From Flavihumibacter cheonanensis (GTDB taxonomy: Bacteria > Bacteroidota > Bacteroidia > Chitinophagales > Chitinophagaceae): a stretch of 64,000 nucleotides of DNA. Shown in pieces: positions 28,178 through 37,062 of this stretch (position 1 is the first letter of the stretch; each line of letters opens with the position of its first letter). The stretch is from positions 620,001 through 684,000 of the forward strand of contig NZ_JAKRWF010000001.1 of the NCBI RefSeq assembly GCF_022352215.1, in the 5' to 3' direction. Made by a program: the position numbers and the translations under genes. Under the pieces are notes generated by a model. That model did no database searches and was not told the origin of the DNA. It saw nothing but the letters and a program-made list of their open reading frames with translations.

Positions 28178-31100
28178 GTGGAAACGGGCCTTTTGCTAAA
28201 ACAACTGCTGATATCGTTGTTGATCGTATTGTGGGGACAGTTACTCCTGGCACAGGAGCCTTCAGCTTTGAAGCAGCTCAAAACCTCGAATGCCCGGCAG
28301 GCCCGCATACCTGTAAAAGCAGGAAAAATCACACTTGATTCACTCACCATTATTCCTGGTTCGGTTCGTATACCCGGAATCGCAGACAGTTTGTACACCA
28401 TCGACTGGCTGGATGGCAGTATCACCTTCAAACAACCGCCTCCATTTGATTCGGTACTGGTGCAGTGGCGCAGTTTTTCAACGCGACTTAATAAGGTTAA
28501 ACAGGACCTGAATTTTGACAGTATACTGAACTCCTACGTATCACAGCAAACCATCCGCAGTATGGGTGAATCCAGCCGCCGCGATGAGGAGTTTTTCAAT
28601 TTCGGCAATATCAATTACAGCGGAAGTTTTGGAAGAGGGATATCCTTCGGTAATGCACAGGATGCGGTGGTTACTTCCAACCTCAACCTTCAAATCAATG
28701 GCTTTCTGGGCGATAGCATCGAAATTGCGGCAGCCATCACCGATAACAATATTCCTATCCAGCCCGATGGCACCACGCAACAGTTAAATGAATTTGACCG
28801 TATCTTTTTGCAATTCAAAAAGAAAGGATGGCAGCTTAGCCTGGGTGATATCGATATCCGGCAGAACCGGAATTATTTCCTGAATTTTTACAAACGTCTA
28901 CAAGGCGGAGCTTTCGAAAACACCAGCAACCTGGGCAACAATGTGGTAAATAGAACCATGTTCAGTGGCTCTATCGCCAAAGGAAAATTCACGAGAAATA
29001 TATTCGACGGATTGGAAGGCAACCAGGGCCCTTATCGTTTGACAGGTGCAAATAATGAACTCTATTTTGTAGTGCTGGCAGGTACGGAAAGAGTATTCCT
29101 CGATGGAGAATTATTGCAACGTGGAGAAGACCGTGATTATGTGATCAATTACAATACAGCTGAAATTACGTTTACCCCTCGCCGTATGATCAATAAGGAT
29201 CGCAGGATCCAGGTTGAATTTGAATATGCCGACCGGAACTACCTTAACACCAACCTCTATCTTTCGAATGAAACGGACATAGGTAAGCGCTTTCGATTGC
29301 GGATGGCAGCTTTCTCCAATAACGATGCAAAAAACTCTCCCATCAACCAAACACTGGATCCACAACAAAAACGATTCCTGGGATTGGTGGGAGACAGTAT
29401 CCAGTCAGCGTTTTATCCAATTGCTTCCATTGATACCTTCTCTCCGGGTAAAATCCTGTACAAGAAAATCGAAGTGCTGGTTAATGGAGCAGCAGATTCC
29501 ATCTATGTGTATTCAACGAATCCTGACAGTGCACGGTATAATCTGAATTTTATTGAAGTAGGACAGGGCAGGGGAAATTATGTTCCTGATCTCAATGCTG
29601 CCAACGGCAAAGTGTATCGTTGGGTGGAACCCATCAATGGTGTGCCCCAGGGGAATTTTGAAGCAGCTACCTTACTGATCACACCTAAAAAACAACAGAT
29701 ACTAACGTTTGGAGGTGATTATTTCGTCAGTGGTAAAACCACCATCAGTGCGGATATCGGCATGAGTAATTTCGATATCAATACTTTTTCAACGCGGCAA
29801 AAAGGAAATGATAAAGGCTTTGCTTCGCGATTTCAATTCAAACATATCGAACAACTAAATCCAACGTTGAACCTGCAGGGAGATGGATCCTTTGAATGGG
29901 TGGAGCATAGCTTTCGGCCATTGGAACGTTTACGAAATGTAGAGTTCACCCGCGACTGGGGATTGCCGCTGCAGGTATTGCCTGCTGATGAAACCATGTA
30001 TGCTGCAGGCTTGGAACTGAATGATAAGAAGAACAATCGCCTGCGCTACCAGTTTACCGGGTACCAACGCAGTGATGGCTTCAAAGGAGGCAGGAACAGT
30101 TTGATTCACCAGCAGAATACAAAAGGATGGAGCTTCAATAATCAGTTGAACATTACGAAATCGAGCAGCTTACTTGATGATGGATATTTTCTCCGACCCA
30201 GTTTGAATATTGCGAAAACGCTGGCAGGATTGCGCAACTACACAGTTGGCATGAGTTATGAACTGGAACACAATGAAGCCCGGAACAAACAAAGAGATAC
30301 GGTTACGCCCTATAGTTTTTCCTTTGATATCCTGAAGATTTACCTGAAATCCGATGAACAGAAAGCCAACAAATGGGGCTTCAGTTATTATACCCGAAGT
30401 GATCAATTGCCAATAGGAGGTGAATTAGTAAGAACCGATCGCAGCCAGAATTTTACGTTAACAGGAGAATTGATGTCGAGTCCGGCACACCAGCTGCGGG
30501 TGAATGCTACTTATCGAACCCTGCAGGTATTCCAAAAGACAAATACTAATTCTGAGTCGGATAAATCCTTGTTGGGAAGGGTGGAGTATCAGATCAATGA
30601 ATGGAAGGGATTGGTAACCGGCAATGTGTTGTATGAATTGGGCGCAGGGCAGGAGCAGAAGCGTGATTTTGCATTTCTCGAAGTACCTGCCGGCCAGGGA
30701 GAATATGCCTGGTTTGATTACAATAACGATGGCGTGCAGCAACTCAATGAATTTGAGATTGCATTATTCCAGGACCAGGCCAAATACATCCGAATTTTCA
30801 CGCCTACCAATGAATTTGTAAAAGCGGCCTACAATAGTTTCAATTATAGTATGGCGATCAATCCCAGGGCAGCATTGGATCCACTCTCCACGAAAGGGTT
30901 CAAAAAAATGCTCACACGCTTCAACCTCCAAACTTCTTTGCAATTGTACCGCAAGCAACTGGCAGATGGATCCATTCAGTTCAATCCGTTTGATAATAAA
31001 CTAGTGGACAGTACCCTGATCAGTTTAACCAGTGTTTGGATCAATAGCCTTGCGTTTAATCGGTTTAGTTCACGCTGGGGATTTGATATCAGCAATATCC

Positions 31101-31675
31101 GTAACAATGCCAAAATATTGCTGACCTATGGACTGGAAAGCCGTTCGCAGGAGGAATGGAATATCCGCAGCCGCCTGAATTTCGCCAAACGATATACGCT
31201 GGAGTTAATTGGAAAAACCGGCCAAACACAACTGGCCACAGGCAATGAAAAATTTGATAACCGGAACTATTCGGTGCAGCAATATTCTGTAGAGCCGAAA
31301 CTAAGTTTCACAAAAGGAGCCAATTTCAGAATAGGAGGAGGGTATCGCTACCAGCATAAAGAGAATCAACTTGGGTTATCTGAAAACCTAAGTTCTCATG
31401 CCATGAATGCGGATGTGAAATACAACCTGCTGCAGAATGCGTCTCTTCAAGGAAAGTTTACGTACAACACCATCCAGTTTCCTTTCCCGACCAACACTAC
31501 TGTTAGTTATATTATGCTGGATGGATTGCAGCCAGGAAAGAATTTGTTATGGTCGATAGACCTCACGAAAAGATTGGGCAAAAACCTGGAAATGAATATT
31601 CAGTATGAGGGCCGTAAGCCCGGAGAAAATAGAGTAATTCATATCGGCAGGGCATCCCTTCGTGCAATATTGTAA
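28178..31675 (+). CDS. large cell-surface / outer-membrane protein, SprA-like repeats, unknown function
   Basis: An 1165-residue protein with a signal peptide (ending LLLAQ). The only good start is GTG 28178, and no ATG precedes the signal sequence in frame. The N-terminal third contains VVLAGTERVFLDGELLQRG and RDYVINYNTAEITFTPRRMI, which resembles a unit found in SprA-type surface proteins. The rest is a long series of amphipathic strands, fitting a large beta-barrel (for example WGFDISNIRNNAKILLTYGLESRS). It does not show a TonB box or plug domain. Function unknown. It may be a secretion or adhesion component. Confidence 0.75.
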   Translation: METGLLLKQLLISLLIVLWGQLLLAQEPSALKQLKTSNARQARIPVKAGKITLDSLTIIPGSVRIPGIADSLYTIDWLDGSITFKQPPPFDSVLVQWRSFSTRLNKVKQDLNFDSILNSYVSQQTIRSMGESSRRDEEFFNFGNINYSGSFGRGISFGNAQDAVVTSNLNLQINGFLGDSIEIAAAITDNNIPIQPDGTTQQLNEFDRIFLQFKKKGWQLSLGDIDIRQNRNYFLNFYKRLQGGAFENTSNLGNNVVNRTMFSGSIAKGKFTRNIFDGLEGNQGPYRLTGANNELYFVVLAGTERVFLDGELLQRGEDRDYVINYNTAEITFTPRRMINKDRRIQVEFEYADRNYLNTNLYLSNETDIGKRFRLRMAAFSNNDAKNSPINQTLDPQQKRFLGLVGDSIQSAFYPIASIDTFSPGKILYKKIEVLVNGAADSIYVYSTNPDSARYNLNFIEVGQGRGNYVPDLNAANGKVYRWVEPINGVPQGNFEAATLLITPKKQQILTFGGDYFVSGKTTISADIGMSNFDINTFSTRQKGNDKGFASRFQFKHIEQLNPTLNLQGDGSFEWVEHSFRPLERLRNVEFTRDWGLPLQVLPADETMYAAGLELNDKKNNRLRYQFTGYQRSDGFKGGRNSLIHQQNTKGWSFNNQLNITKSSSLLDDGYFLRPSLNIAKTLAGLRNYTVGMSYELEHNEARNKQRDTVTPYSFSFDILKIYLKSDEQKANKWGFSYYTRSDQLPIGGELVRTDRSQNFTLTGELMSSPAHQLRVNATYRTLQVFQKTNTNSESDKSLLGRVEYQINEWKGLVTGNVLYELGAGQEQKRDFAFLEVPAGQGEYAWFDYNNDGVQQLNEFEIALFQDQAKYIRIFTPTNEFVKAAYNSFNYSMAINPRAALDPLSTKGFKKMLTRFNLQTSLQLYRKQLADGSIQFNPFDNKLVDSTLISLTSVWINSLAFNRFSSRWGFDISNIRNNAKILLTYGLESRSQEEWNIRSRLNFAKRYTLELIGKTGQTQLATGNEKFDNRNYSVQQYSVEPKLSFTKGANFRIGGGYRYQHKENQLGLSENLSSHAMNADVKYNLLQNASLQGKFTYNTIQFPFPTNTTVSYIMLDGLQPGKNLLWSIDLTKRLGKNLEMNIQYEGRKPGENRVIHIGRASLRAIL

Positions 31676-31746
31676 GTTGTATCCAACGTTATAACTGGGA
31701 TGATTACCTGCATTTGTTAAAGCATTTGTAAGTCTGGGTACGATAC

Positions 31747-31774
31747 TTGCATATACCTTCTTTGTTGTAATTTG
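31747..31774 (+). promoter_or_regulatory. possible promoter of the 172-residue protein gene
   Basis: TTG at 31747-31749, 18-bp spacer, then TAATTTG at 31768-31774, one base shorter than TAnnTTTG. It ends 20 bp before ATG 31795. Confidence 0.4.
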
Positions 31775-31794
31775 CGACATCTAAAATCTCATTT

Positions 31795-32313
31795 ATGAAG
31801 AAACTACTTTTATCCTTTGCAATGGCAGCCGGACTTATGAGTGCAAAAGCACAGAGCGACTACAACAGCGCCATCGGTCTTAGAATTGGGGGATATTACG
31901 ACCTGGTATCCGCATCGTATAAAACACATGTAACCAAGCCGGGGGCGTTGGAATTTAACCTTGGTTTTCGGGGTTACAGAGGTGGCGGAATTGATTGGGT
32001 AACTGCAGCCTTTAGCGCAGCCTATCAGCATCATTTTGAAATCAAACCTGTACCTGGTCTGCGTTGGTACGTAGGAGGTGGTTTGACTGCATACAATTCT
32101 TTTTCTGATTATGAGGAATTAAGAGGATTTGGTCTGGGTATTTTCCCAACCGGCGGTATTGACTATAAGTTTGAAAAAATCCCTTTAAACCTGTCTGCGG
32201 ATGTACGTCCTACATTTGGTATTGTTGATCCTTTCGACAACGATATTTACAGAGGATACCGCAGCTTCCGTGGCGATAACTTCGGTATCTCTGCCCGTTA
32301 TACCTTCAGATAA
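31795..32313 (+). CDS. small outer-membrane beta-barrel protein
   Basis: A 172-residue protein with signal peptide (MKKLLLSFAMAAGLMSAKAQ) and about eight amphipathic strands (AIGLRIGGYYDLVSASYKTH, ALEFNLGFRGYRG, LRWYVGGGLTAYN). It ends in GISARYTFR, a typical C-terminal strand with a terminal aromatic-containing pattern. It resembles opacity/OmpW-like eight-stranded barrels. It is a single-gene unit with its own terminator. Function unknown. Confidence 0.75.
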   Translation: MKKLLLSFAMAAGLMSAKAQSDYNSAIGLRIGGYYDLVSASYKTHVTKPGALEFNLGFRGYRGGGIDWVTAAFSAAYQHHFEIKPVPGLRWYVGGGLTAYNSFSDYEELRGFGLGIFPTGGIDYKFEKIPLNLSADVRPTFGIVDPFDNDIYRGYRSFRGDNFGISARYTFR

Positions 32314-32335
32314 TCCTGAATCGGAAAGTTTATTT

Positions 32336-32369
32336 AAAAGTGCCTCTTCTTAGACGGGGCACTTTTTTA
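32336..32369 (+). terminator. intrinsic terminator
   Basis: Arms AAAAGTGCC (32336-32344) and GGCACTTTT (32358-32366) followed by more T, 23 bp after the barrel protein stop. Confidence 0.88.
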
Positions 32370-32431
32370 TGACTTCAACATTATTTGATTTTGTTCGCAG
32401 GTATTGTTATTTTGAATATCCACTCTAGCAT

Positions 32432-34192
32432 ATGAGATTTCAACCCAGGATTTTAATTGGTTTTATCTGTCTGTTCTTTATTTTCCCCTTTATCACATAT
32501 GCAGAAGATACCATCTTCACTAAAGAAGAGTGGTTAAGAAAGCTCAGCGACAATTCAGTTTATAGCGGTCAGTTTTTGCAGCAGTTTGAATTAGTTCCTG
32601 TTTCGAAACGGGCAGCTTTTTTAGCTGAATTGGAAGCAGCGGGAACGAGTGATTATTTTAATGCGAGGTTATTAATCCTGAAGGCACATGCCGCATATAT
32701 GGCATCACTTGAAGATGGGTTGAAAGCTGAACCAATGATGAAATCCGGTTCTCCAACTGAAATCGTAAATCTGCTGGAGAGAGCCATTCAACTGGCATAC
32801 AAGTCTGAAAATGATTATTTAATAGCCGAAATCAGTATCAATTATGCGGAAATAGCCTATGCACTGAAGCAATATGAAGCTTCTATGATGTACTTTATTA
32901 ATGGATTGGAATTAAAAGAAAAACTCGGTATTCCCATTAATCCTTTCTACTACCGGATGTTGGGCGAGCTGCTGTACAAGATTAAAGAATATCAGGAAAG
33001 TATACATTATAGTGTCAAATCCATTCAGGTAGCCAGGCCAATGCAAAGCACAATGGATTCGATAAGCGTTATGTGGGCACACAATACAACGGCACTTTCT
33101 TACCATCGTTTGCAGCAGTTCGACTCAGCATTTTTTTACTACAACAGAGGACTAGATTATGCAAACATGCTGAACATGGAGCTCTGGAGGGGAATTATCA
33201 GCGGTAATATGGGCCAGGTCTATTTTGAACTTCAGCAATTTGATAAGGCATTGCCCTTGTTACTATTTGATTACTCAATCAGTAAAGAAGCCGATTTCTT
33301 AGACAATTCAGCGAATTCCTTACAATGGGCGGCACGAACTCAATTGGCGCTTGGAAACAAAACAAAAGCACTGGAATTCATTCGGGAGGCATTTGGCCTG
33401 TTAAAAAACAGGAGAGAGCCATTTTATGAAAGAAACGCAAATAACACAGCGTTTGAAGTATTCAAAGCACTTGGAGCCTATGATAGCGCTTTGTATTACA
33501 ATAAGAAATACGAGTTCCTGAAAGACTCATTGGATCGTGTAATTGCGCTGAGTAGTATCAAAGTTTCCAAAATTAAGGCGAATGATGAAAAAAACAGGTA
33601 CCAGGTGATGACCCTCCAGCGGGAAAAGGAAAAAAAGGAGTTGGAGCGAAATATCCTGATTATCGTCCTTCTGCTGCTTTGCTTAATTGGTTTATTGCTG
33701 TTTAACCGGCACCAATTAAAAAGCAGGTTAAAACTGGAACAATTGGAGGGCGAAAAACGATCCATGGAAGTAGAGATCGAGTCTGCGAGGAATCAATTAT
33801 CCATCATTACCGAAAAAGTAGCAGAGAAAACAAATCTGATTGAAAAGCTGGAAAAGCAGATCCAGCATAAAACCAATACGGAAGATCAGCAAGCTTTAGT
33901 AATTGAATTGGCCCAACAAACCATTTTGACAGAAGAGGAATGGTTTCAGTTTAAGTCACTGTTCCAAACGATTTATCCAACCTTCTTTGCTCAACTAAAG
34001 CAGCAGGTGCCCGATATCACCCTTGCCGAACAACGATTGGCGGCATTGATTCGGTTACAATTAACATCCAAACAGATCGCTTCCATGCTGGGCATATCTG
34101 TTGACAGTGTACATAAGACAAGGCAGCGCCTGAGGCAGCGGTTTAATATTACCAAAGAAGTCAACATTGAGGCATTTATCGCAGCTATCTGA
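32432..34192 (+). CDS. TPR sensor protein with membrane helix and LuxR-type HTH
   Basis: A 586-residue protein with a signal peptide (1-24), a region of tetratricopeptide repeats (about 100-370, for example SINYAEIAYALKQYEASMMYF), one membrane helix near 410-428 (NILIIVLLLLCLIGLLLFN), a coiled coil (430-490) and a C-terminal helix-turn-helix (ITLAEQRLAALIRLQLTSKQIASMLG, then SVDSVHKTRQRLRQRF). This is the layout of Bacteroidota membrane-bound regulators that sense in the periplasm and bind DNA in the cytoplasm. The target may be its own flanking region, which carries phased GTCAG repeats 50 bp downstream. Confidence 0.82.
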   Translation: MRFQPRILIGFICLFFIFPFITYAEDTIFTKEEWLRKLSDNSVYSGQFLQQFELVPVSKRAAFLAELEAAGTSDYFNARLLILKAHAAYMASLEDGLKAEPMMKSGSPTEIVNLLERAIQLAYKSENDYLIAEISINYAEIAYALKQYEASMMYFINGLELKEKLGIPINPFYYRMLGELLYKIKEYQESIHYSVKSIQVARPMQSTMDSISVMWAHNTTALSYHRLQQFDSAFFYYNRGLDYANMLNMELWRGIISGNMGQVYFELQQFDKALPLLLFDYSISKEADFLDNSANSLQWAARTQLALGNKTKALEFIREAFGLLKNRREPFYERNANNTAFEVFKALGAYDSALYYNKKYEFLKDSLDRVIALSSIKVSKIKANDEKNRYQVMTLQREKEKKELERNILIIVLLLLCLIGLLLFNRHQLKSRLKLEQLEGEKRSMEVEIESARNQLSIITEKVAEKTNLIEKLEKQIQHKTNTEDQQALVIELAQQTILTEEEWFQFKSLFQTIYPTFFAQLKQQVPDITLAEQRLAALIRLQLTSKQIASMLGISVDSVHKTRQRLRQRFNITKEVNIEAFIAAI

Positions 34193-34241
34193 CTGTCCTG
34201 CCGTTTGTATAATCCTCTGCTTTTTAATCAATTAGAATGCT

Positions 34242-34268
34242 GTCAGGTTTTTGTCAGGTCCCCGTCAG
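34242..34268 (+). repeat. GTCAG array 1, 11-bp period
   Basis: GTCAG at 34242, 34253 and 34264, exactly 11 bp apart. The intervening bases differ, so the period is kept by the core only. Confidence 0.6.
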
Positions 34269-34513
34269 CCGATTGTCCTCCTCCTTTTTCCTGGAAAAGC
34301 AACAAAGTGACCTATTTTAGTTCAGCGCTGTTACCAGGATTTTTTTGGTTTGCGTGATTCCAGTTGATCGATTCATCAACGATGTAAAAAGAAAACACCA
34401 TAAACGTTAGCATACCCCTAAATAGAATATTTCGAATGAAAATTGTCTTTCAGCAAAACCTAAGCATGTATTAGCGAAACCGTTTGCTGACTGTTTTATG
34501 TGTTAATCAATCA

Positions 34514-34543
34514 AGCTGTCCTTTCCAGGATGGCTTCTTTTTT
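34514..34543 (+). terminator. intrinsic terminator in the gene-free region
   Basis: Arms AGCTGTCCT (34514-34522) and AGGATGGCT (34527-34535) pair in RNA over nine positions with two G-U pairs, around a 4-nt loop, followed by TCTTTTTTATTT. It lies 322 nt after the nearest upstream stop codon. Confidence 0.6.
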
Positions 34544-34646
34544 ATTTATGCCGTTCGGCAGATTTTCACCAACCATTCGGGCACTTTTCTCTGTCCATTC
34601 AGTCATTCGGGACCGTTATAATACTGTTGTTTGATTACTCTTCAAT

Positions 34647-34680
34647 CGTCAGTGAAGCGTCAGTGAAGCGTCAGTGAAGC
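34647..34680 (+). repeat. CGTCAGTGAAG tandem repeat, three copies
   Basis: Three perfect 11-bp copies starting at 34647, 34658 and 34669. Each contains GTCAG, as in array 1, with the same 11-bp spacing. Confidence 0.8.
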
Positions 34681-34740
34681 ACTCTGGAACTATTTTATTA
34701 CTGTTCCGGTGGGGTTCGGTTATGGTTTTCTATCCAGGCA

Positions 34741-34804
34741 TCCATGTCTCCCTTGTCGCCTTTCTTCCAATCCTCCTTCTTCCTTCCTCCTTTGTCTCCC
34801 TTCC
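34741..34804 (+). repeat. pyrimidine tract, copy 3
   Basis: About 64 bases, mostly C/T, related in composition and short words (CCTCCTT, CTCCTTTGTC) to the tracts at 17991 and 25517. Unlike those, no -7 box follows. Confidence 0.6.
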
Positions 34805-34811
34805 ATACAAA

Positions 34812-34839
34812 GAAGGCCGCCTCAATTGAGACGGCCTTC
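34812..34839 (-). terminator. intrinsic terminator of the coiled-coil protein gene
   Basis: Arms GAAGGCCGCCTC and GAGACGGCCTTC (one mismatch) around AATT. On the minus strand it is followed by TTTGTATGG. It lies 39 bp after the stop of the gene at 34879. Confidence 0.75.
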
Positions 34840-34878
34840 CACACATTAGACTTATGAGGATGTTACTTGCACACTAGA

Positions 34879-35853
34879 TTAACCGAACAGACCACCTTTC
34901 TTCAGTTCGCGGGTTCCTTCACCAATCTTGAAACCATTGTGGTAGATTTCAATTTTGTAGTTACCGCGCTGGAAGTCGTTATTAGATTTCCAGGCGAACT
35001 CAACTGGGGTTTTCTTACCGGTTTCGATCTTTACAGGAACCTTAGCAGTGAATGGTCTTTCACCATCTTCACGGGTAGTGAATGAACCAGAACCCAGGCT
35101 CTCCTGTGATACAGGCTTACCATCAGGTCCGATTACTACTACATATACTTCAGCAGTACCTGCAGGAGCGATACGGTTATCAACATCGAAGGAAATAACC
35201 AGTTTGTCAACGCGCTTTGCAGTTGATGTTACTTTTTCTTTACCGCTGTTCTTTTCATTGATCGGAGTTACCGCAATGTTGTAAGCATTCAGGGTAGAAG
35301 CGATGTCAACTGTTTTTTCCAGTTCCTGCTTGGCAGAAGTGGTAGTTGCCAGGTCGCTGGTCAGCTGGGTTGTTTTTTGTCTTTCTGTACCGAGGTCCGT
35401 GTTCAACTGCGTATTCTCAGCAGTCAGACGGGCAACTTCCTGCTCCAGGTTAGCAACCTTCTCGTTCATTTCTGCGATCAGCGTTTTTGCTCTCTTTAGT
35501 TCAGAAGCGGTTGCATTGCTCTTGTTCAGAATGCTGCGGATTTCTTTTTTCAGTTTAGAAATTTCACTGTTTCTGTCGGTCAGTTTTCCTTCCAGTTGAT
35601 TGTTGTAACCGGTAACGGAATCCAGACGTGCCAGAGAAGCATCAAAGTTGCGCTGCAGCTCGGTTTTTTCATCTGTAACCTGAGCGATGGTTGCTTCTTT
35701 CTGCTGAATGGTTTGTTCGTTTTTGTTATTGTTCCATAACAAATAACCCCATGTTCCCAACAGACCTGCTGCCAGGAGGGCAATGATCAACCCTTTATAA
35801 TCTTTTTTAGGTTCTTGCGTAGGGGTGGCTGAAGGATAGTTTGATGTGCTCAT
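34879..35853 (-). CDS. membrane-anchored coiled-coil protein, unknown function
   Basis: A 324-residue protein with a short cytoplasmic N-terminus, one membrane helix (about 21-40, YKGLIIALLAAGLLGTWGYL), a coiled coil from about 45 to 180 with few charged breaks, and a C-terminal beta-sandwich-like domain (VDKLVISFDVDNRIAPAGTAEV, PVEFAWKSNNDFQRGNYKIEI). Such proteins are frequent in Bacteroidota without assigned function. The codon choice looks uniform and optimised, suggesting high expression. It is a single-gene unit with its own terminator. Confidence 0.75.
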   Translation of the reverse strand: MSTSNYPSATPTQEPKKDYKGLIIALLAAGLLGTWGYLLWNNNKNEQTIQQKEATIAQVTDEKTELQRNFDASLARLDSVTGYNNQLEGKLTDRNSEISKLKKEIRSILNKSNATASELKRAKTLIAEMNEKVANLEQEVARLTAENTQLNTDLGTERQKTTQLTSDLATTTSAKQELEKTVDIASTLNAYNIAVTPINEKNSGKEKVTSTAKRVDKLVISFDVDNRIAPAGTAEVYVVVIGPDGKPVSQESLGSGSFTTREDGERPFTAKVPVKIETGKKTPVEFAWKSNNDFQRGNYKIEIYHNGFKIGEGTRELKKGGLFG

Positions 35854-36063
35854 TATGTATTGTTTTTCAGTTTTTAAATTGGTTCTGTAACCGGGTTAAC
35901 AAGGTTTTTGGTGTTTGATATGGAAGGCATTTCGAAAACCGTGCCAAAAAAATAAAAGGGGGTAAACGGAGTAGTCTCCAGGAAGGGTAGAATGCAGGCG
36001 CTGTGCGAATTTCCGATTTTTTTCCCAGCTTTCAATTATTATTGCAATCCTGAATAAAAAAGC

Positions 36064-37062
36064 ATGTCGGTAGAAAAAATTCTGGAGAACTGGAAGAAAA
36101 AACAATACCAGCCGGTTTATTGGCTGGAAGGAGAGGAAGACTATTATATTGACAAAGTGGTGCAGGTGGCAGAGCACCAGATATTGACCGAATCGGAAGC
36201 AAGTTTCAATCTTTCCATTTTTTACGGACGTGAGGCCAACTGGGCGGATGTGATCAATGCCTGTATGCGGTATCCAATGTTTTCAGAAAAGCAGGTAGTG
36301 CTTTTAAAAGAAGCACAACAAATGAAAGACCTGGATAAACTTGAAAACTATATAGCCAATCCGCTTGCCTCTACGATCCTGGTAGTGGCACACAAAGAAA
36401 AAAAAATAGATGGCAGAAGCAAACTTGCCAAACTGCTGAAAGAAAAAACAGTTTTCGTACAAACCAAAAAAATGTATGAAAACCAGTTGCCGGCCTGGGC
36501 AGAAAAACTGGTTCAGTCGAAGGGCTATTCCATTCAGCAAAAGGCTTGCTTATTATTAGTGGATCATATCGGCAATGATCTCAGCCGGATTGAAAACGAG
36601 ATTGATAAATTATTAATTAACCTGGGCGGACGAACCACCATCACCGAAGATGATATTGAGCGGTTCATTGGAGTGAGCAAGGAGTTTAATGTGTTTGAGC
36701 TCCAGGATGCCATCGCACGGAAGGATCTGCCCAAGGCCATCCGGATTGTTCAATACTTTGAGAGCAATCCCAAAGCCGGTCCCATTCAGATGATCCTGCC
36801 GGCGCTTTATAACTACTTCAGTAAGGTGTTCATGATTTTTGGCGCACGCACCAACGATGAAAAGCTGATTGCCTCTACTATTGGTACTTCTCCTTTTTTC
36901 GTGAAGGATTATATTCAATGTTCCCAACGCTACGGTTATGAAGGGGTCGAAAAGATCCTGCTGCTTTTACATCAATACAACCTGCGTTCGATCGGTATTA
37001 ATGATGGAGGTACTTCCGACAGTGCCTTGATGAAGGAATTGCTGGTTAAGATCATGCAGTAA
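36064..37062 (+). CDS. holA: DNA polymerase III subunit delta
   Basis: A 332-residue clamp-loader subunit. The N-terminal domain begins with PVYWLEGEEDYYIDKVVQ, the usual HolA start, followed by a degenerate AAA+ domain (VVLLKEAQQMKDLDKLENYI, TILVVAHKEKKID). The helical C-terminal region contains LLVDHIGNDLSRIENEIDKL and FNVFELQDAIARKDLPKAI. It opens the sliding clamp during replication. Its stop codon directly abuts that of ribF on the other strand. Confidence 0.92.
   Translation: MSVEKILENWKKKQYQPVYWLEGEEDYYIDKVVQVAEHQILTESEASFNLSIFYGREANWADVINACMRYPMFSEKQVVLLKEAQQMKDLDKLENYIANPLASTILVVAHKEKKIDGRSKLAKLLKEKTVFVQTKKMYENQLPAWAEKLVQSKGYSIQQKACLLLVDHIGNDLSRIENEIDKLLINLGGRTTITEDDIERFIGVSKEFNVFELQDAIARKDLPKAIRIVQYFESNPKAGPIQMILPALYNYFSKVFMIFGARTNDEKLIASTIGTSPFFVKDYIQCSQRYGYEGVEKILLLLHQYNLRSIGINDGGTSDSALMKELLVKIMQ

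Larger units (their letters stand above)
34193..34811. other. gene-free region with phased repeats, a terminator and a pyrimidine tract
   Basis: No plausible coding frame is seen here. The stretch holds GTCAG triplets at 34242 and 34648, a terminator at 34514, a direct repeat CATTCGGG (34574 and 34604) and a pyrimidine tract (34741-34804). A long 3' UTR of the upstream regulator, or a small RNA ending at about 34543, are both possible. Confidence 0.5.

Noticed and set aside
28178-31675. TonB-dependent receptor for the 1165-residue protein
   Set aside because: No TonB box, plug domain or carboxypeptidase-like domain can be seen; the strand pattern and SprA-like unit differ.
34647-34680. Possible CRISPR array
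   Set aside because: Three 11-bp tandem copies with no spacers and no cas genes nearby.
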